A DNA stretch of 64,000 nucleotides, from positions 5,084-69,083 of the forward strand of contig CAYRLG010000023.1 of the NCBI GenBank assembly GCA_964425195.1, read 5' to 3'. Made by a program: the position numbers and the translations under genes. Shown piece after piece: positions 18,216 through 27,208 of this stretch. Source of the stretch: Desulfamplus sp964425195 (lineage in GTDB: Bacteria; Desulfobacterota; Desulfobacteria; Desulfobacterales; Desulfobacteraceae). Below the pieces are notes generated by a model. It was given only the letters and a program-made list of their open reading frames with translations. It was not told where the DNA came from and did not search any database. Within the stretch, counting starts at the first letter, position 1, and every line of letters begins with the position of its first letter.

Positions 18216-18893
18216 CTAACTAAGTTTCCCCAGTTTTCTTAAAGATTCATTATATATAGCATAAAATTGATCGTGCTCAAGAATAGTTCTTTGTAGAACA
18301 TTCTCCATTAAATTTACCTGCTTGTAATTTAAAATTTGATTAACACTTGCGTGTAACGCAGCCATATTATCCATTGTATGTATATCTTTTGAGATTAACA
18401 TAACAACCATTTTACGCCGTAGAACCATCTCAAGAGTATTAATATATTCCATTATATGGTAATACCCCTGTCTGTTGATATCAAAATCATCACCAATAAT
18501 GATTACGTCAAACAGATGATACATCATACTTTTTAGTGCTGTATGAACATTATCCACATTAAGAATGTGATACTGCATACTGTTCAAGATTTTAATAGCA
18601 ATCTCGTTAGTGTGTGGATATGAAACACAGATCATTGCTGTTTTTGCGTTTTTATCAAGAATGCCAAATGGTTTATCAGCTGCATTATAGGCTGGAGTCT
18701 CATGTTCTTGACGGGGATTTATAACAGGAGATAGGTTACTAACTGGCATAACACTTTGAACGTTATCTTCTCCCGGAATAATATGGATTCTCTGTTTGCA
18801 TTTTGGGCATTGAAGAGATACTTTTCTCCCTTTAGGAAGTTTTTCATCAGGTATATTAAATTTACTTTGGCAATGATTACAGGCTATTTCCAT
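18216..18893 (-). CDS. MJ0042-type zinc-ribbon protein with receiver-like C-terminal part
   Basis: 225 residues. The N-terminus is a zinc ribbon of the MJ0042 family (CNHCQSKFNIPDEKLP then CPKCKQRI). A Ser/Pro-rich linker follows. The remainder (about 80-215) has alternating strands and helices, including VIIIGDDFDINRQG and MVVMLISKDIHT, resembling a degenerate receiver fold (inference). It is the last gene of the pilT operon. Similar proteins accompany motility genes in Desulfobacterota, but its role is unknown. Confidence 0.75.
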   Translation of the reverse strand: MEIACNHCQSKFNIPDEKLPKGRKVSLQCPKCKQRIHIIPGEDNVQSVMPVSNLSPVINPRQEHETPAYNAADKPFGILDKNAKTAMICVSYPHTNEIAIKILNSMQYHILNVDNVHTALKSMMYHLFDVIIIGDDFDINRQGYYHIMEYINTLEMVLRRKMVVMLISKDIHTMDNMAALHASVNQILNYKQVNLMENVLQRTILEHDQFYAIYNESLRKLGKLS

Positions 18894-18925
18894 AATTTAT
18901 TTTAATCCTTCGCAATTGATAAAGG

Positions 18926-20086
18926 TTAAGCTTCATAGTCATCATCAAGCTCAAGTGAGTCAATATCTGTAGTCTTTTCACCTCTGGAACTTTTTATAAA
19001 ATCGAGTCCTCTTCCTACAGCCGCTCTACGTGATGCGTAGCTAATAGCAGTCTCTTCTGTAATCAATCCATGCTTATAAAGATTGATAATGTAGCGATCA
19101 AAAGTTGTCATACCAAAAGCTTCACCGTCAGTTATTATCTCATAGAAAGTTTTACCTTCTGACTCCTCATTAAGTATAGAGTCTTTTACCCTTAAGTTTG
19201 TTCCCATGATCTCAAATGCTGCTACACGACCACCTCCAACCTTTGGAAGAAGCCTTTGACAGACAATCCACCGAAGAGTGTCAGCAAGACGGATACGGAC
19301 CTGGTGCTCCTCCTCAGTTGAAAACATTCCAATAATGCGGTTAATGGTCTGCCCTGCATCTGCAGTGTGAAGCGTTGTTAGAACAAGATGACCAGTTTCT
19401 GCGGCAGACAAACCAATTTCTACAGTCTCTCTATCACGCATCTCTCCTACAAGAATTATTTTTGGTGCTTGACGAAGTGCAGCTCTTAGTCCATTTGCAT
19501 AAGTATCAAAATCTGCTCCAAGTTCCCTTTGGTTAAAAGTGGCTTTTTTTTGAGGATGTTGAAACTCAATAGGGTCTTCCAAAGTAATTACATGAACTGA
19601 TTGTGTTTCGTTGATATGGTTTAAAAAAGCAGCAAGAGAAGTTGTTTTACCACTACCTGTTGCACCAGTTACAAAAATAATTCCATTTCTCTCCTGTACC
19701 ATTTTATTAAATGCTGAAGGAAGATTTAGACTTTTAATAGTAGGCATTTTTGTTTCAAGTTTTCTTAAAACAATAGAATATTGACCTGCTCTTGAAAATA
19801 TGTTCACCCTAAATCTTGCCTTATCTCCAAGTGCGTACGATAGATCGCATGAGCCTTGAGTCAAAAGCATTTCAGTCAACCGGCGATCTTGCTTTATCAT
19901 GTTCATTGCAAAAATTTCAGTTTGAAATGGAGTTAATACTTTGAAATCAGGCTCCATCTGTACTGGAACAAGCACTCCTGAGGTCTCTACTTGAAGTGGT
20001 TTACCCGGGGTGAAGTTTAAATCTGACACATTATCATAAGATTCGAGCATTATAGCCAGTATATGGTCAATTTCCTGTTTCTGCAT
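18926..20086 (-). CDS. PilT/PilU-family type IV pilus retraction ATPase (second copy)
   Basis: 386 residues. Walker A GATGSGKTTSLAAFL, the Asp box TLEDPIEFQH, Walker B IILVGEMRDRETV and the His box TGHLVLTTLHTADA are intact. The N-terminal PAS-like domain and an acidic C-terminal tail (DIDSLELDDDYEA) differ from the adjacent PilT. The pair resembles PilT with PilU, where PilU assists retraction. It lies 77 nt downstream of pilT on the same strand. Confidence 0.92.
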   Translation of the reverse strand: MQKQEIDHILAIMLESYDNVSDLNFTPGKPLQVETSGVLVPVQMEPDFKVLTPFQTEIFAMNMIKQDRRLTEMLLTQGSCDLSYALGDKARFRVNIFSRAGQYSIVLRKLETKMPTIKSLNLPSAFNKMVQERNGIIFVTGATGSGKTTSLAAFLNHINETQSVHVITLEDPIEFQHPQKKATFNQRELGADFDTYANGLRAALRQAPKIILVGEMRDRETVEIGLSAAETGHLVLTTLHTADAGQTINRIIGMFSTEEEHQVRIRLADTLRWIVCQRLLPKVGGGRVAAFEIMGTNLRVKDSILNEESEGKTFYEIITDGEAFGMTTFDRYIINLYKHGLITEETAISYASRRAAVGRGLDFIKSSRGEKTTDIDSLELDDDYEA

Positions 20087-20163
20087 ATTGTACTATTCCT
20101 TTTTCTTATATAAATACACCTACTCTACACACAAAAATCTATCTAATAAATTTTGAAGAGTTT

Positions 20164-21246
20164 TTACGCTTCTGTAAAATCTGCAGGTGGATTTTTAAGA
20201 AATGGTCTAAATAGAGATTTATTATTAGATTTGGTATATGCCTCTTCGGCACTTATCCATCTTTTGTTATAAAGCTGCATTATAGCATCGTCAAGAAGCT
20301 GCATTCCATACTGTTTTCCAGTTTGTATAACACTTGGAATTTGGTGGGTTTTAGATTCACGTATTAAGTTTCTTGCTGCTGGAGTTGCAACAAGAATCTC
20401 AAGGGCTGCACACCTACCCTTTTTATCAATTCTTTTAAAAAGCACCTGAGCAATAATTGCTCTAAGTCCGTCAGAAAGGGTTGAGCGTATTTGAGCCTGC
20501 TGATTAGCTGGAAAAACTTCTATAACACGATCAACAGTCTTTGCTGCGCTTGATGTATGAAGCGTGCCAAATACAAGATGACCTGTTGATGCAGCTTCAA
20601 TGGCAAGAGAGATCGTCTCAAGATCTCTCATCTCACCTACAAGAATAATATCAGGGTCTTCACGTAAAGCACCTCTTAAAGCAGATGAAAATGATTTGGT
20701 GTGAAGCCCAACCTCTCTATGGTTGACAATACAACCTTGACTTTTATGAACAAACTCTATTGGGTCTTCAACAGTTATAATATGATCCTTTCTGGTTCTA
20801 TTTGCCTGATCAATTATAGCAGCAAGAGTGGTTGATTTACCACTACCTGTAGGACCTGTTACTAACACAAGACCTCTTGGAAGGTTTGCAAGTTTTGATA
20901 TTACTGGTGGTAAACCTAACTGTTCAGCAGTAAGGATTTCAGCCGGAATTTCTCTAAATACAGCTCCTATGCCGTTACGCTGCATAAAAAAATTGGCTCT
21001 GTACCGAGCAAGTCCCGGAATTTCATAGCCAAAATCTACATCTCCTGTCTCCTCAAACACTTTTATTTTGTCTTCAGGAGTTATCTCATACAAAATACTT
21101 CTGAGTTCATCATTTGAGAGCACATTATATTTAATACGTTCTATATCACCGTGCAGCCTTAATGCAGGAGGCAAACCTGATGTAAGATGGAGGTCAGATG
21201 CACCCTGATCGTTCATTAATTTGAAAAAAGCATCGATTTTAGCCAT
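20164..21246 (-). CDS. pilT: Twitching motility retraction ATPase PilT
   Basis: 360 residues, the typical length. It carries the PilT N-terminus (NDQGASDLHLTSGLPPALRLHG), Walker A GPTGSGKSTTLAAI, Asp box TVEDPIEFVH, Walker B DIILVGEMRDLETI and His box TGHLVFGTLHTSSA. The C-terminal AIRNLIRE-like helix appears as AARNLIRESKTHQ. It powers pilus retraction at the inner membrane. No other pil genes lie in the window, so the pilus itself is encoded elsewhere. Confidence 0.96.
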   Translation of the reverse strand: MAKIDAFFKLMNDQGASDLHLTSGLPPALRLHGDIERIKYNVLSNDELRSILYEITPEDKIKVFEETGDVDFGYEIPGLARYRANFFMQRNGIGAVFREIPAEILTAEQLGLPPVISKLANLPRGLVLVTGPTGSGKSTTLAAIIDQANRTRKDHIITVEDPIEFVHKSQGCIVNHREVGLHTKSFSSALRGALREDPDIILVGEMRDLETISLAIEAASTGHLVFGTLHTSSAAKTVDRVIEVFPANQQAQIRSTLSDGLRAIIAQVLFKRIDKKGRCAALEILVATPAARNLIRESKTHQIPSVIQTGKQYGMQLLDDAIMQLYNKRWISAEEAYTKSNNKSLFRPFLKNPPADFTEA

Positions 21247-21286
21247 ACATAAATAATCCTCTCCAGAAATATTTTATTATGCTTTA

Positions 21287-21787
21287 TTAAGCCTGTTTAA
21301 GAAAAATTAAAGTTGAATCAATCTGTTCCGCTGCTTTATTCTCAGCCTTGCTCATCTCAAGTAGTCTGGAGTGATTTTCAATAACAGATGATATCTGTAT
21401 CTCAATCTGCATACGCTGCCTTTTTAACTCACTTATATCGCTGTGAAGTTGAGAAAGCCTCTGATGTGCTCTGTTAAGAATCTTTTCTGCTTCAATCTCA
21501 GCTTCTGCAATAACGGCTTCCGCAGATTTTTTAGCACTATTTCTCATCTCACCTATTACAGCCTCAGAGTGGATAAGAGCTCTTTGAATAGACTCTTCTC
21601 TTGATTTATAGCCCTTATTTTCAAGTAAGAGTCTATGATTCTCATTTTTTATATCACTAATTATAGAGTTAAGTTTCTCCATTTCTCGGGCAATATTCCA
21701 AAGAAACAGCTCAACTTCATCAACATCAAATCCTCTAAATCTTCGGGTAAACTCTTTTTGTTCAATAACAGCCGGTGTAATACCCAT
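21287..21787 (-). CDS. DivIVA-domain protein
   Basis: 166 residues from the ATG at 21787, which GGGAGG precedes. The first 40 residues match the DivIVA membrane-binding domain (ITPAVIEQKEFTRRFRGFDVDEVELFL). The rest is a long coiled coil (about 35-140). DivIVA-domain proteins bind curved membrane at poles or division sites and recruit partners. It sits between yggT and pilT, so a link to polar placement of the pilus motor is plausible but inferred. Confidence 0.9.
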   Translation of the reverse strand: MGITPAVIEQKEFTRRFRGFDVDEVELFLWNIAREMEKLNSIISDIKNENHRLLLENKGYKSREESIQRALIHSEAVIGEMRNSAKKSAEAVIAEAEIEAEKILNRAHQRLSQLHSDISELKRQRMQIEIQISSVIENHSRLLEMSKAENKAAEQIDSTLIFLKQA

Positions 21788-21866
21788 CAATCCTCCCTAA
21801 ATATTTTTACGTTGCTCTTTCTCGTTCAGTCTATATTAAAATTGAAAATTTCTGCATTCTCCCAAT

Positions 21867-22166
21867 TTACATAAATGAAAATGCTAATTTATGAAGACTT
21901 CCTACAAGAAAGTTTTGTAGAAATATAATGCCAAGCATTGCGACAATAGGTGATATATCAATTCCTCCAAAATTAACAGGTATGTTTTTTCTTATTTGGT
22001 ATAAAAGAGGCTCTGTGGTGTTATGGATAAATCTTACTATATTATTATAAGGATCAGGATTGACCCATGATAGCACTGCCCGTGCAATGATAATCCACAT
22101 AAATATACTCAAAGCATAATCAAGAACAACGGCAACAGCTTTAAAAAAATTACCCAAAATAAACAT
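21867..22166 (-). CDS. YggT-family membrane protein
   Basis: 99 residues with two hydrophobic helices. It has the family motif IIARAVLSWVNPDPYNN-IVRFIHNTTEPLL, split by one residue here, and a second helix ending SFM. YggT proteins commonly sit next to divIVA-like genes and are implicated in membrane or division functions. It is the first gene of the yggT-divIVA-pilT run. Confidence 0.9.
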   Translation of the reverse strand: MFILGNFFKAVAVVLDYALSIFMWIIIARAVLSWVNPDPYNNIVRFIHNTTEPLLYQIRKNIPVNFGGIDISPIVAMLGIIFLQNFLVGSLHKLAFSFM

Positions 22167-22556
22167 GGTTGTAATTATATCTCCTTGAAGTGTTTCGTGA
22201 ACAGATTTAATACATTTTTTCTAATATAACTGTATATTTTTGATAAACAATGAACATGTGATTGTTAGAATAGGTTAAGGAATATTTCATTTTTAATTGG
22301 AAAGTCAAGATATTTTAACCATATCTAAGCACATATACAGCGTTGCTATACTGTTTAAAATATATTGACATAAATATACATAAATCTTGACATGGATATA
22401 ACGATATCATAGTGATTGGTTAGACCATTAAGATAATTGAATAGTAACTTTATAACGTTAGTATATTGTCTTTAGTAGCTTTGAGTTAAATTAATTCATT
22501 TTCAAAAAAAACAAATATATTTGATTTAAGCTATTATAAAATATTTGGAGCATAAA
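22167..22556. other. Divergent intergenic region between yggT and the FadR-family regulator
   Basis: 390 bp with no gene. It holds promoters in both directions. Two TTGACAT boxes lie 22 nt apart (22365 and 22387), and the second is followed by a palindromic operator (separate entry). GGAG at 22547 is the ribosome binding site for the regulator. Confidence 0.6.
22387..22427 (+). promoter_or_regulatory. Promoter and operator of the FadR/GntR regulator gene
   Basis: TTGACA (22387-22392) followed by the near-palindrome TGGTTAGACCA (22417-22427), which fits the TGGTnnnACCA class bound by FadR-subfamily GntR regulators. The operator begins 30 nt after the start of the -35, so it would cover the -10/+1 region and repress. 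The same arrangement, in reverse complement, precedes the downstream operon at 23397. Autoregulation is inferred. Confidence 0.65.
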
Positions 22557-23336
22557 ATGGCTGAAAAAATAAAACCTGAATTTCAAAAGGAAAAAAAAAA
22601 CAGAATTTTTCAAGATGTCGTTGACCAGATACAAGAGGCTATTTTTGAGGGTAAACTTAATCCCGGAGATTTTTTACCACCAGAAAGAGAGCTTAGAGAG
22701 ACTTTCAATGTAAGTAGGGGAACTTTGCGTGAAGCCTTAAGAGTGCTTGAGCAAAAAGGGTTGATTGAAATCCGTTTAGGAACTGGAGGGGGAGCCTGTG
22801 TAAAAGAGGCTGGAAGTGAACAGCTAAAAGAGACTTTAGAATTTATGATCCGTTCTGGGACATTGCCTTTAGTGGATATTGGAGAGTTCAGGGAGGGAAT
22901 GGAGGGAAAAATTGCCTCTCTTGCAGCCTTGAGAGCTACTGAAAAAGATATTAAAAATATGGAAAATCTCCTAAAAAACGCTCTTGAATTGGCAAGAATG
23001 GGAGAAGTAGGTTGGCAGGACTTTCTTCGAGCAGATGAGGCTATTCATAAAGAGATTGCCAACATTGCAAAAAATTCTGTCTATAAATACTTAACGCAGG
23101 TAGTGCATGACAACATCCAAAGATATTATAACAAATTTCTTGACTTTTCAGAGAGTAGAATAGCTGAAAATTGCGATGATTTGAAAAATATTGTTAAAGC
23201 AGTCTGTGAGCACAGAGTAGAAGATGCCGGGCAACTTGCTGAAGAACATGTTAAAAGATTTAATATCAGAATGAGAGCAAAAGAGGCATTAACTATTCAA
23301 AAAAGAGAGCCTATTGAGGCTGTACAACTGGTTTAA
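22557..23336 (+). CDS. FadR-subfamily GntR transcriptional regulator
   Basis: 259 residues from the ATG at 22557 (GGAG 6 nt upstream); a TTG at 22545 is in frame. The N-terminal winged helix (about 15-80) has LNPGDFLPPERELRETFNVSRGTLREALRVLEQKGLI, broken here as LNPGDFLPPERELRE then SRGTLREALRVLE. The C-terminal all-helical FCD domain (about 90-235) has the metal/ligand-binding His residues typical of FadR-like sensors of small acids. It probably controls the adjacent oxidoreductase operon, since a copy of its presumed operator lies ahead of each transcript. Confidence 0.92.
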   Translation: MAEKIKPEFQKEKKNRIFQDVVDQIQEAIFEGKLNPGDFLPPERELRETFNVSRGTLREALRVLEQKGLIEIRLGTGGGACVKEAGSEQLKETLEFMIRSGTLPLVDIGEFREGMEGKIASLAALRATEKDIKNMENLLKNALELARMGEVGWQDFLRADEAIHKEIANIAKNSVYKYLTQVVHDNIQRYYNKFLDFSESRIAENCDDLKNIVKAVCEHRVEDAGQLAEEHVKRFNIRMRAKEALTIQKREPIEAVQLV

Positions 23337-23367
23337 ATAATTTTTTATTTTCATAATTCAAAAAATC

Positions 23368-23407
23368 TTGACATGAATATTAGGTCATAATAATAATGGT
23401 CTAACCA
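23368..23407 (+). promoter_or_regulatory. Promoter and operator of the flavoenzyme/AOR operon
   Basis: ATCTTGACATG (-35 TTGACA at 23368-23373), a 17-nt spacer, TAATAA (23391-23396) and TGGTCTAACCA (23397-23407). The operator is the exact reverse complement of the one at 22417-22427. Both are followed by TTAAGAT. Confidence 0.68.
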
Positions 23408-23491
23408 TTAAGATGGTTTACATTTCATTATTTTCTTAAATAAAAAAAATTTTTAAGTAAAAAACAGATGAGCCATAGGAGAGGAATAGAA

Positions 23492-25801
23492 ATGACAAGT
23501 AAAAGAATCACTGACCATCCGGTTCTTAATATACCCAAAGATAAAAGCGTCCCCTTTATATGGAACGGGAATGAGTTGGAAGGAAAGGAGGGCGAGATGC
23601 TCTCTTCAGCTCTTTTTGCTAATGGAATCCACATTTTTGGACATCACCATAAAGATAAAAGTCCACAAGGGATTTTTTGTGCTAACGGGCAGTGTTCTCA
23701 ATGCCTTGTCATTGCTGATGGGCTGCCTGTTAAATCTTGCATGACACCGCTTCGTAAAGGAATGAAAGTTGAGAGCGTTGAAGGGCTTCCTAAAGTTCCA
23801 GAAGATGATAAAATTCCAGTTCTTGAGCTAAATAAAGATTCTCAAATTGGGAATATTGCAGAAAATAGCCTGAGAAATTGTTCAGATGGAGAGAACAACA
23901 TTAAAGAGGTTGATGTTCTAATTATTGGCGGAGGTCCTGCTGGTCTTTCTGCAGCAATTGAGCTTGGCAGACTAAACATAAAAACATTGATCGTTGATGA
24001 CAAAGATCGTCTTGGTGGAAAACTTGTTCTTCAGACCCATAAGTTTTTTGGCTCTGTTGAAGATTCCCACGCTGGAACAAGAGGCTTTGAAATTGGTCAT
24101 CTTCTTGAGAAAAAAGTTAAAGAGTTCCCATCAGTAGAAATCTGGCTTGAGACCACTGCGGTTGGCGTATTTTCAGATAAATTAGTTGGAGTTGTAAGAG
24201 AAAACCTAAAAGATGATGATGCCCCAAATAGCAAATGTTCTCAAAAAAGCAGTTGCGATAAAGATATGCAAAATAGCCAGAATATAGTTTACAGCCAATA
24301 TATAAAAGTAAGACCTAAAAAACTTCTTGTTACAACTGGTGCAAGAGAGAAGATGCTTCCATTCCCCGGTAACACTCTTCCCGGAGTTTATGGTGCCGGA
24401 GCTTTCCAAACACTTGTAAACCGCGATCTTGTAAAGCCATCTGAAAGAGTTTTAATTGTAGGTGGTGGCAATGTTGGTATTATTGCTGGATACCACGCTA
24501 TTCAGGCTGGAATTGAGGTTGTGGCTGTAATTGAAGGCTTATCAGAGGTTGGCGGATACAAAGTTCATGCTGATAAATTAGAGCGATTAGGAGTGCCAAT
24601 CTACACAAGACACACTGTTCTCTCTGCAAATGGAGAAGATGCTGTTGAATCAGTTACCATTGCTCAACTTGACGATAACTGGAAGGCAATTAAAGGGACA
24701 GAGAAAACTTTTAAGGTTGATACCGTTCTTATTGCAGTTGGATTGTCTCCTGTAAACGAGTTTTATCTTAAAGCAAAAGAGTGGGAAATGGATGTCTATT
24801 CTGCAGGAGATGCCCAAGAGATTGCAGAAGCATCTGCTGCAATGTTTACAGGTAAAATTGAAGGGATGAAAGTTGCCAAATCTCTTGGCATCTATGATGG
24901 TGAGATTCCTAAGGAGTGGACAGAAAAAGCTGCAATCCTAAAATCAAAACCAGGCGTGCCGTTAAGTGAAGAGGCATTAGCAGATTTAAGGTCATATTGC
25001 TGCGATAATAAAAAAGATTCTGATGGTGATTCTAATAATGACGCTATAAGCCTCAACAGTCAAAATGGCGTAATGCCTGTTTTCCACTGCACTCAAGAGA
25101 TTCCGTGTAATCCTTGCACATCGGTTTGCGAAGAGGGAATAATTAGAACTCAAGATGATAAGATTACCGGACTTCCATACATTACTGACGTAAAAAAGTG
25201 CAAAGGGTGTATGAATTGTGTTGCAATCTGCCCCGGTCTTGCTGCAACGCTTGTTGATTATCGAAAGGATACCCAAAATCCAACTGTAACTTTACCTTAT
25301 GAGCTTTGGCGAGATACAGTTGAAAAAGGTCAGATGGTTACTATTACAGATGTGAAAGGCAATGATATTGGAGATTATCAAGTAGATCGTGTAGTTGCAA
25401 ATAAAAAGAGGTTTCCCGGTACTTTGCTTGTTCAGGTTAAGATGGGAAGAGATGTAGCTAAAAAAGCAATTGGAATCAAATTTCAAAAATCTCAAGTTGC
25501 CCCTATTGATGTTCCAGATACATCAGCACTTCCTGACGATGCAGTTATATGTCGTTGCGAGCGTGTTACTGCTGGAGAGATTCGTTCTGCAATAAGAAAC
25601 GGAGTCCGTGATGTAAATCAACTTAAAGGAATAAATAGAACTGGCATGGGTTCATGCGGTTCAAAAACGTGCAGAACTATGGTACTTGCAATTTTCCGTG
25701 ATGAGGGTGTTGATTTAAAAGAGGTTACAGAAAGAACTGATAGGCCACTTTTTGTTGAAGTCCCCTTTGGTGTTTTAGCTGGTTTAAAAGGAGGAAACTA
25801 A
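23492..25801 (+). CDS. Multi-cluster FAD/NAD(P) oxidoreductase, sarcosine-oxidase alpha/HcnA-like
   Basis: 769 residues from the ATG at 23492, preceded by GGAGAGGA. Domains in order: an N-terminal [2Fe-2S] fold (Fer2_4-like, GIFCANGQCSQCLV), an FAD Rossmann fold (IIGGGPAGLSAAIELG), an NAD(P) fold (IVGGGNVGIIAGYHAI), and ferredoxin-type clusters (CTQEIPCNPCTSVC and CKGCMNCVAIC). A BFD-like [2Fe-2S] domain ends it (ICRCERVTAGEI...GSCGSKTC). This architecture matches the alpha subunit of multisubunit dehydrogenases related to sarcosine, proline, hydroxyproline and cyanide-forming glycine dehydrogenases. It would take electrons from the catalytic beta-like subunit encoded next and pass them to NAD(P) or ferredoxin. 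The substrate is unknown. Confidence 0.88.
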   Translation: MTSKRITDHPVLNIPKDKSVPFIWNGNELEGKEGEMLSSALFANGIHIFGHHHKDKSPQGIFCANGQCSQCLVIADGLPVKSCMTPLRKGMKVESVEGLPKVPEDDKIPVLELNKDSQIGNIAENSLRNCSDGENNIKEVDVLIIGGGPAGLSAAIELGRLNIKTLIVDDKDRLGGKLVLQTHKFFGSVEDSHAGTRGFEIGHLLEKKVKEFPSVEIWLETTAVGVFSDKLVGVVRENLKDDDAPNSKCSQKSSCDKDMQNSQNIVYSQYIKVRPKKLLVTTGAREKMLPFPGNTLPGVYGAGAFQTLVNRDLVKPSERVLIVGGGNVGIIAGYHAIQAGIEVVAVIEGLSEVGGYKVHADKLERLGVPIYTRHTVLSANGEDAVESVTIAQLDDNWKAIKGTEKTFKVDTVLIAVGLSPVNEFYLKAKEWEMDVYSAGDAQEIAEASAAMFTGKIEGMKVAKSLGIYDGEIPKEWTEKAAILKSKPGVPLSEEALADLRSYCCDNKKDSDGDSNNDAISLNSQNGVMPVFHCTQEIPCNPCTSVCEEGIIRTQDDKITGLPYITDVKKCKGCMNCVAICPGLAATLVDYRKDTQNPTVTLPYELWRDTVEKGQMVTITDVKGNDIGDYQVDRVVANKKRFPGTLLVQVKMGRDVAKKAIGIKFQKSQVAPIDVPDTSALPDDAVICRCERVTAGEIRSAIRNGVRDVNQLKGINRTGMGSCGSKTCRTMVLAIFRDEGVDLKEVTERTDRPLFVEVPFGVLAGLKGGN

Positions 25802-25882
25802 TGACAATGCAAAAGGCTTTTAACCATACTTTTAAATATAAATATATCAGAAATAGTAAGAATATATTAGGAGGTGAGAATA

Positions 25883-27064
25883 ATGGCTAAAAATTATGAT
25901 GCAATAATTATTGGTGCTGGTTCTGTTGGGCTTCCTACTGCAATGTCCTTAGGTGCTTTAGGTATTAAAACTGCTGTTATTGACAAAATGCCATCTGCTG
26001 GACAGGGCGAGAATAAACATGCTATCGGCGGTATCCGTGCTACACACTCTGACCCTGGCAAAATCATTGCCTGTATAAGGTCAATTGAAATCTTCTCAAC
26101 ATGGAAAGAGATACATGGAGATGATATTGAGTGGCTTACAGGTGGTTATATGTTCCCTGTTTATAGGGAAAAAGAGGAGAAGCTCTTAAAAAGTTTTCTT
26201 CCTATTCAAAGAAAATATGGACTTGAAATTGATTATATCTCTGCTGATATTGTTGCACAAATTGCACCTGGAATTAATCGTGATGGTCTTTTAGGCGGAA
26301 CATTCTCCCCAAATGATGGTTCTGCATCTCCTATGAATAGTGCTGCTGCTTTTTTCAAAAAAGCAAAAGGAACGGGCAAAGTTGATTTCTATTTTAAAGA
26401 GAGCGTAAAAGTGATAAATGCAGCTTCTGATTCAAAAAATTTTGTGATAAAGACAGATAAAGATAGCTATAACGCTCCAATATTGATTGATGCTGCTGGT
26501 CCGTTTTCAAGACAATTAGGGGAAAGAGTAACACTTGACGGCAAAAATGTAAATATTGATATCCCTGTTTTTCCAGATTCTCATGAAGGCGGAGTTACAG
26601 AACCAGTTGAGCCTTTTTTTAAAACAATGCTTGTTGATTTAAGACCCGGTCCTGGCTCAAAAAATTACTATTTTTATCAAAACGCCCATGGTCATATTAT
26701 TTTTTGCATCACTCCTGACCCACCAATTTTAGGGTTTGATAAGAGAGAGACATCTATATTTCTGCCACAAGTTGCAGCAAGAATGATTAATTTAATGCCA
26801 AGGCTTAAAAATATCAGGGTAAGAAGAGTTTGGAGAGGACTATATCCAATGACTCCTGATGGATCTCCAATACTTAGCTGGAACAGGGACATTCCTGGTC
26901 TTATCCATGCAACTGGAATGTGCGGACAAGGTTATATGTTAGGCCCAGGTATTGCAGAGATAATAGGTAGAATGGTTACAGAGCAGTTGACAGAGTCCGA
27001 CAAAATCGTTACAGATGAATTTTCACTCTATCGCTCATTTGGAGGAGAAGAGGCTCTTAAATAA
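25883..27064 (+). CDS. FAD-dependent oxidoreductase, DAO/sarcosine-oxidase beta family
   Basis: 393 residues from the ATG at 25883; GGAGGTGAG precedes it, which disfavours the in-frame GTG at 25874. The N-terminal FAD motif is IIIGAGSVGLPTAMSLG, and the C-terminal family motif is GLYPMTPDGSPILSW...GLIHATGMCGQGYMLGPG. It is the probable catalytic subunit, oxidising the C-N bond of an amine or amino acid (or a similar bond) and pairing with the 769-residue protein. An insertion around residues 210-260 is rich in Gly/Pro. Regulated with it by the FadR-family protein. Confidence 0.88.
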   Translation: MAKNYDAIIIGAGSVGLPTAMSLGALGIKTAVIDKMPSAGQGENKHAIGGIRATHSDPGKIIACIRSIEIFSTWKEIHGDDIEWLTGGYMFPVYREKEEKLLKSFLPIQRKYGLEIDYISADIVAQIAPGINRDGLLGGTFSPNDGSASPMNSAAAFFKKAKGTGKVDFYFKESVKVINAASDSKNFVIKTDKDSYNAPILIDAAGPFSRQLGERVTLDGKNVNIDIPVFPDSHEGGVTEPVEPFFKTMLVDLRPGPGSKNYYFYQNAHGHIIFCITPDPPILGFDKRETSIFLPQVAARMINLMPRLKNIRVRRVWRGLYPMTPDGSPILSWNRDIPGLIHATGMCGQGYMLGPGIAEIIGRMVTEQLTESDKIVTDEFSLYRSFGGEEALK

Positions 27065-27100
27065 TAAACTATAGAGCAAAAAATTTGTAGTAATTAAACC

Positions 27101-27126
27101 GTATAGACGCCTTTGTGCGTCTATAC
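27101..27126. repeat. Intergenic hairpin repeat, copy A
   Basis: Perfect 10-bp inverted repeat GTATAGACGC...GCGTCTATAC around CTTTGT, between the beta-like oxidoreductase and the AOR gene. It belongs to a four-copy family in the window (copies B, C and D) sharing a TAGA(GA)CGC...GCGTC(TC)TA core. Confidence 0.75.
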
Positions 27127-27208
27127 TTGTTTATAGGGAATGTATCACAATAGACATAACGATTAATTCATAATAAAATCAATACAATAACATTTAAGGA
27201 GTAATAAG

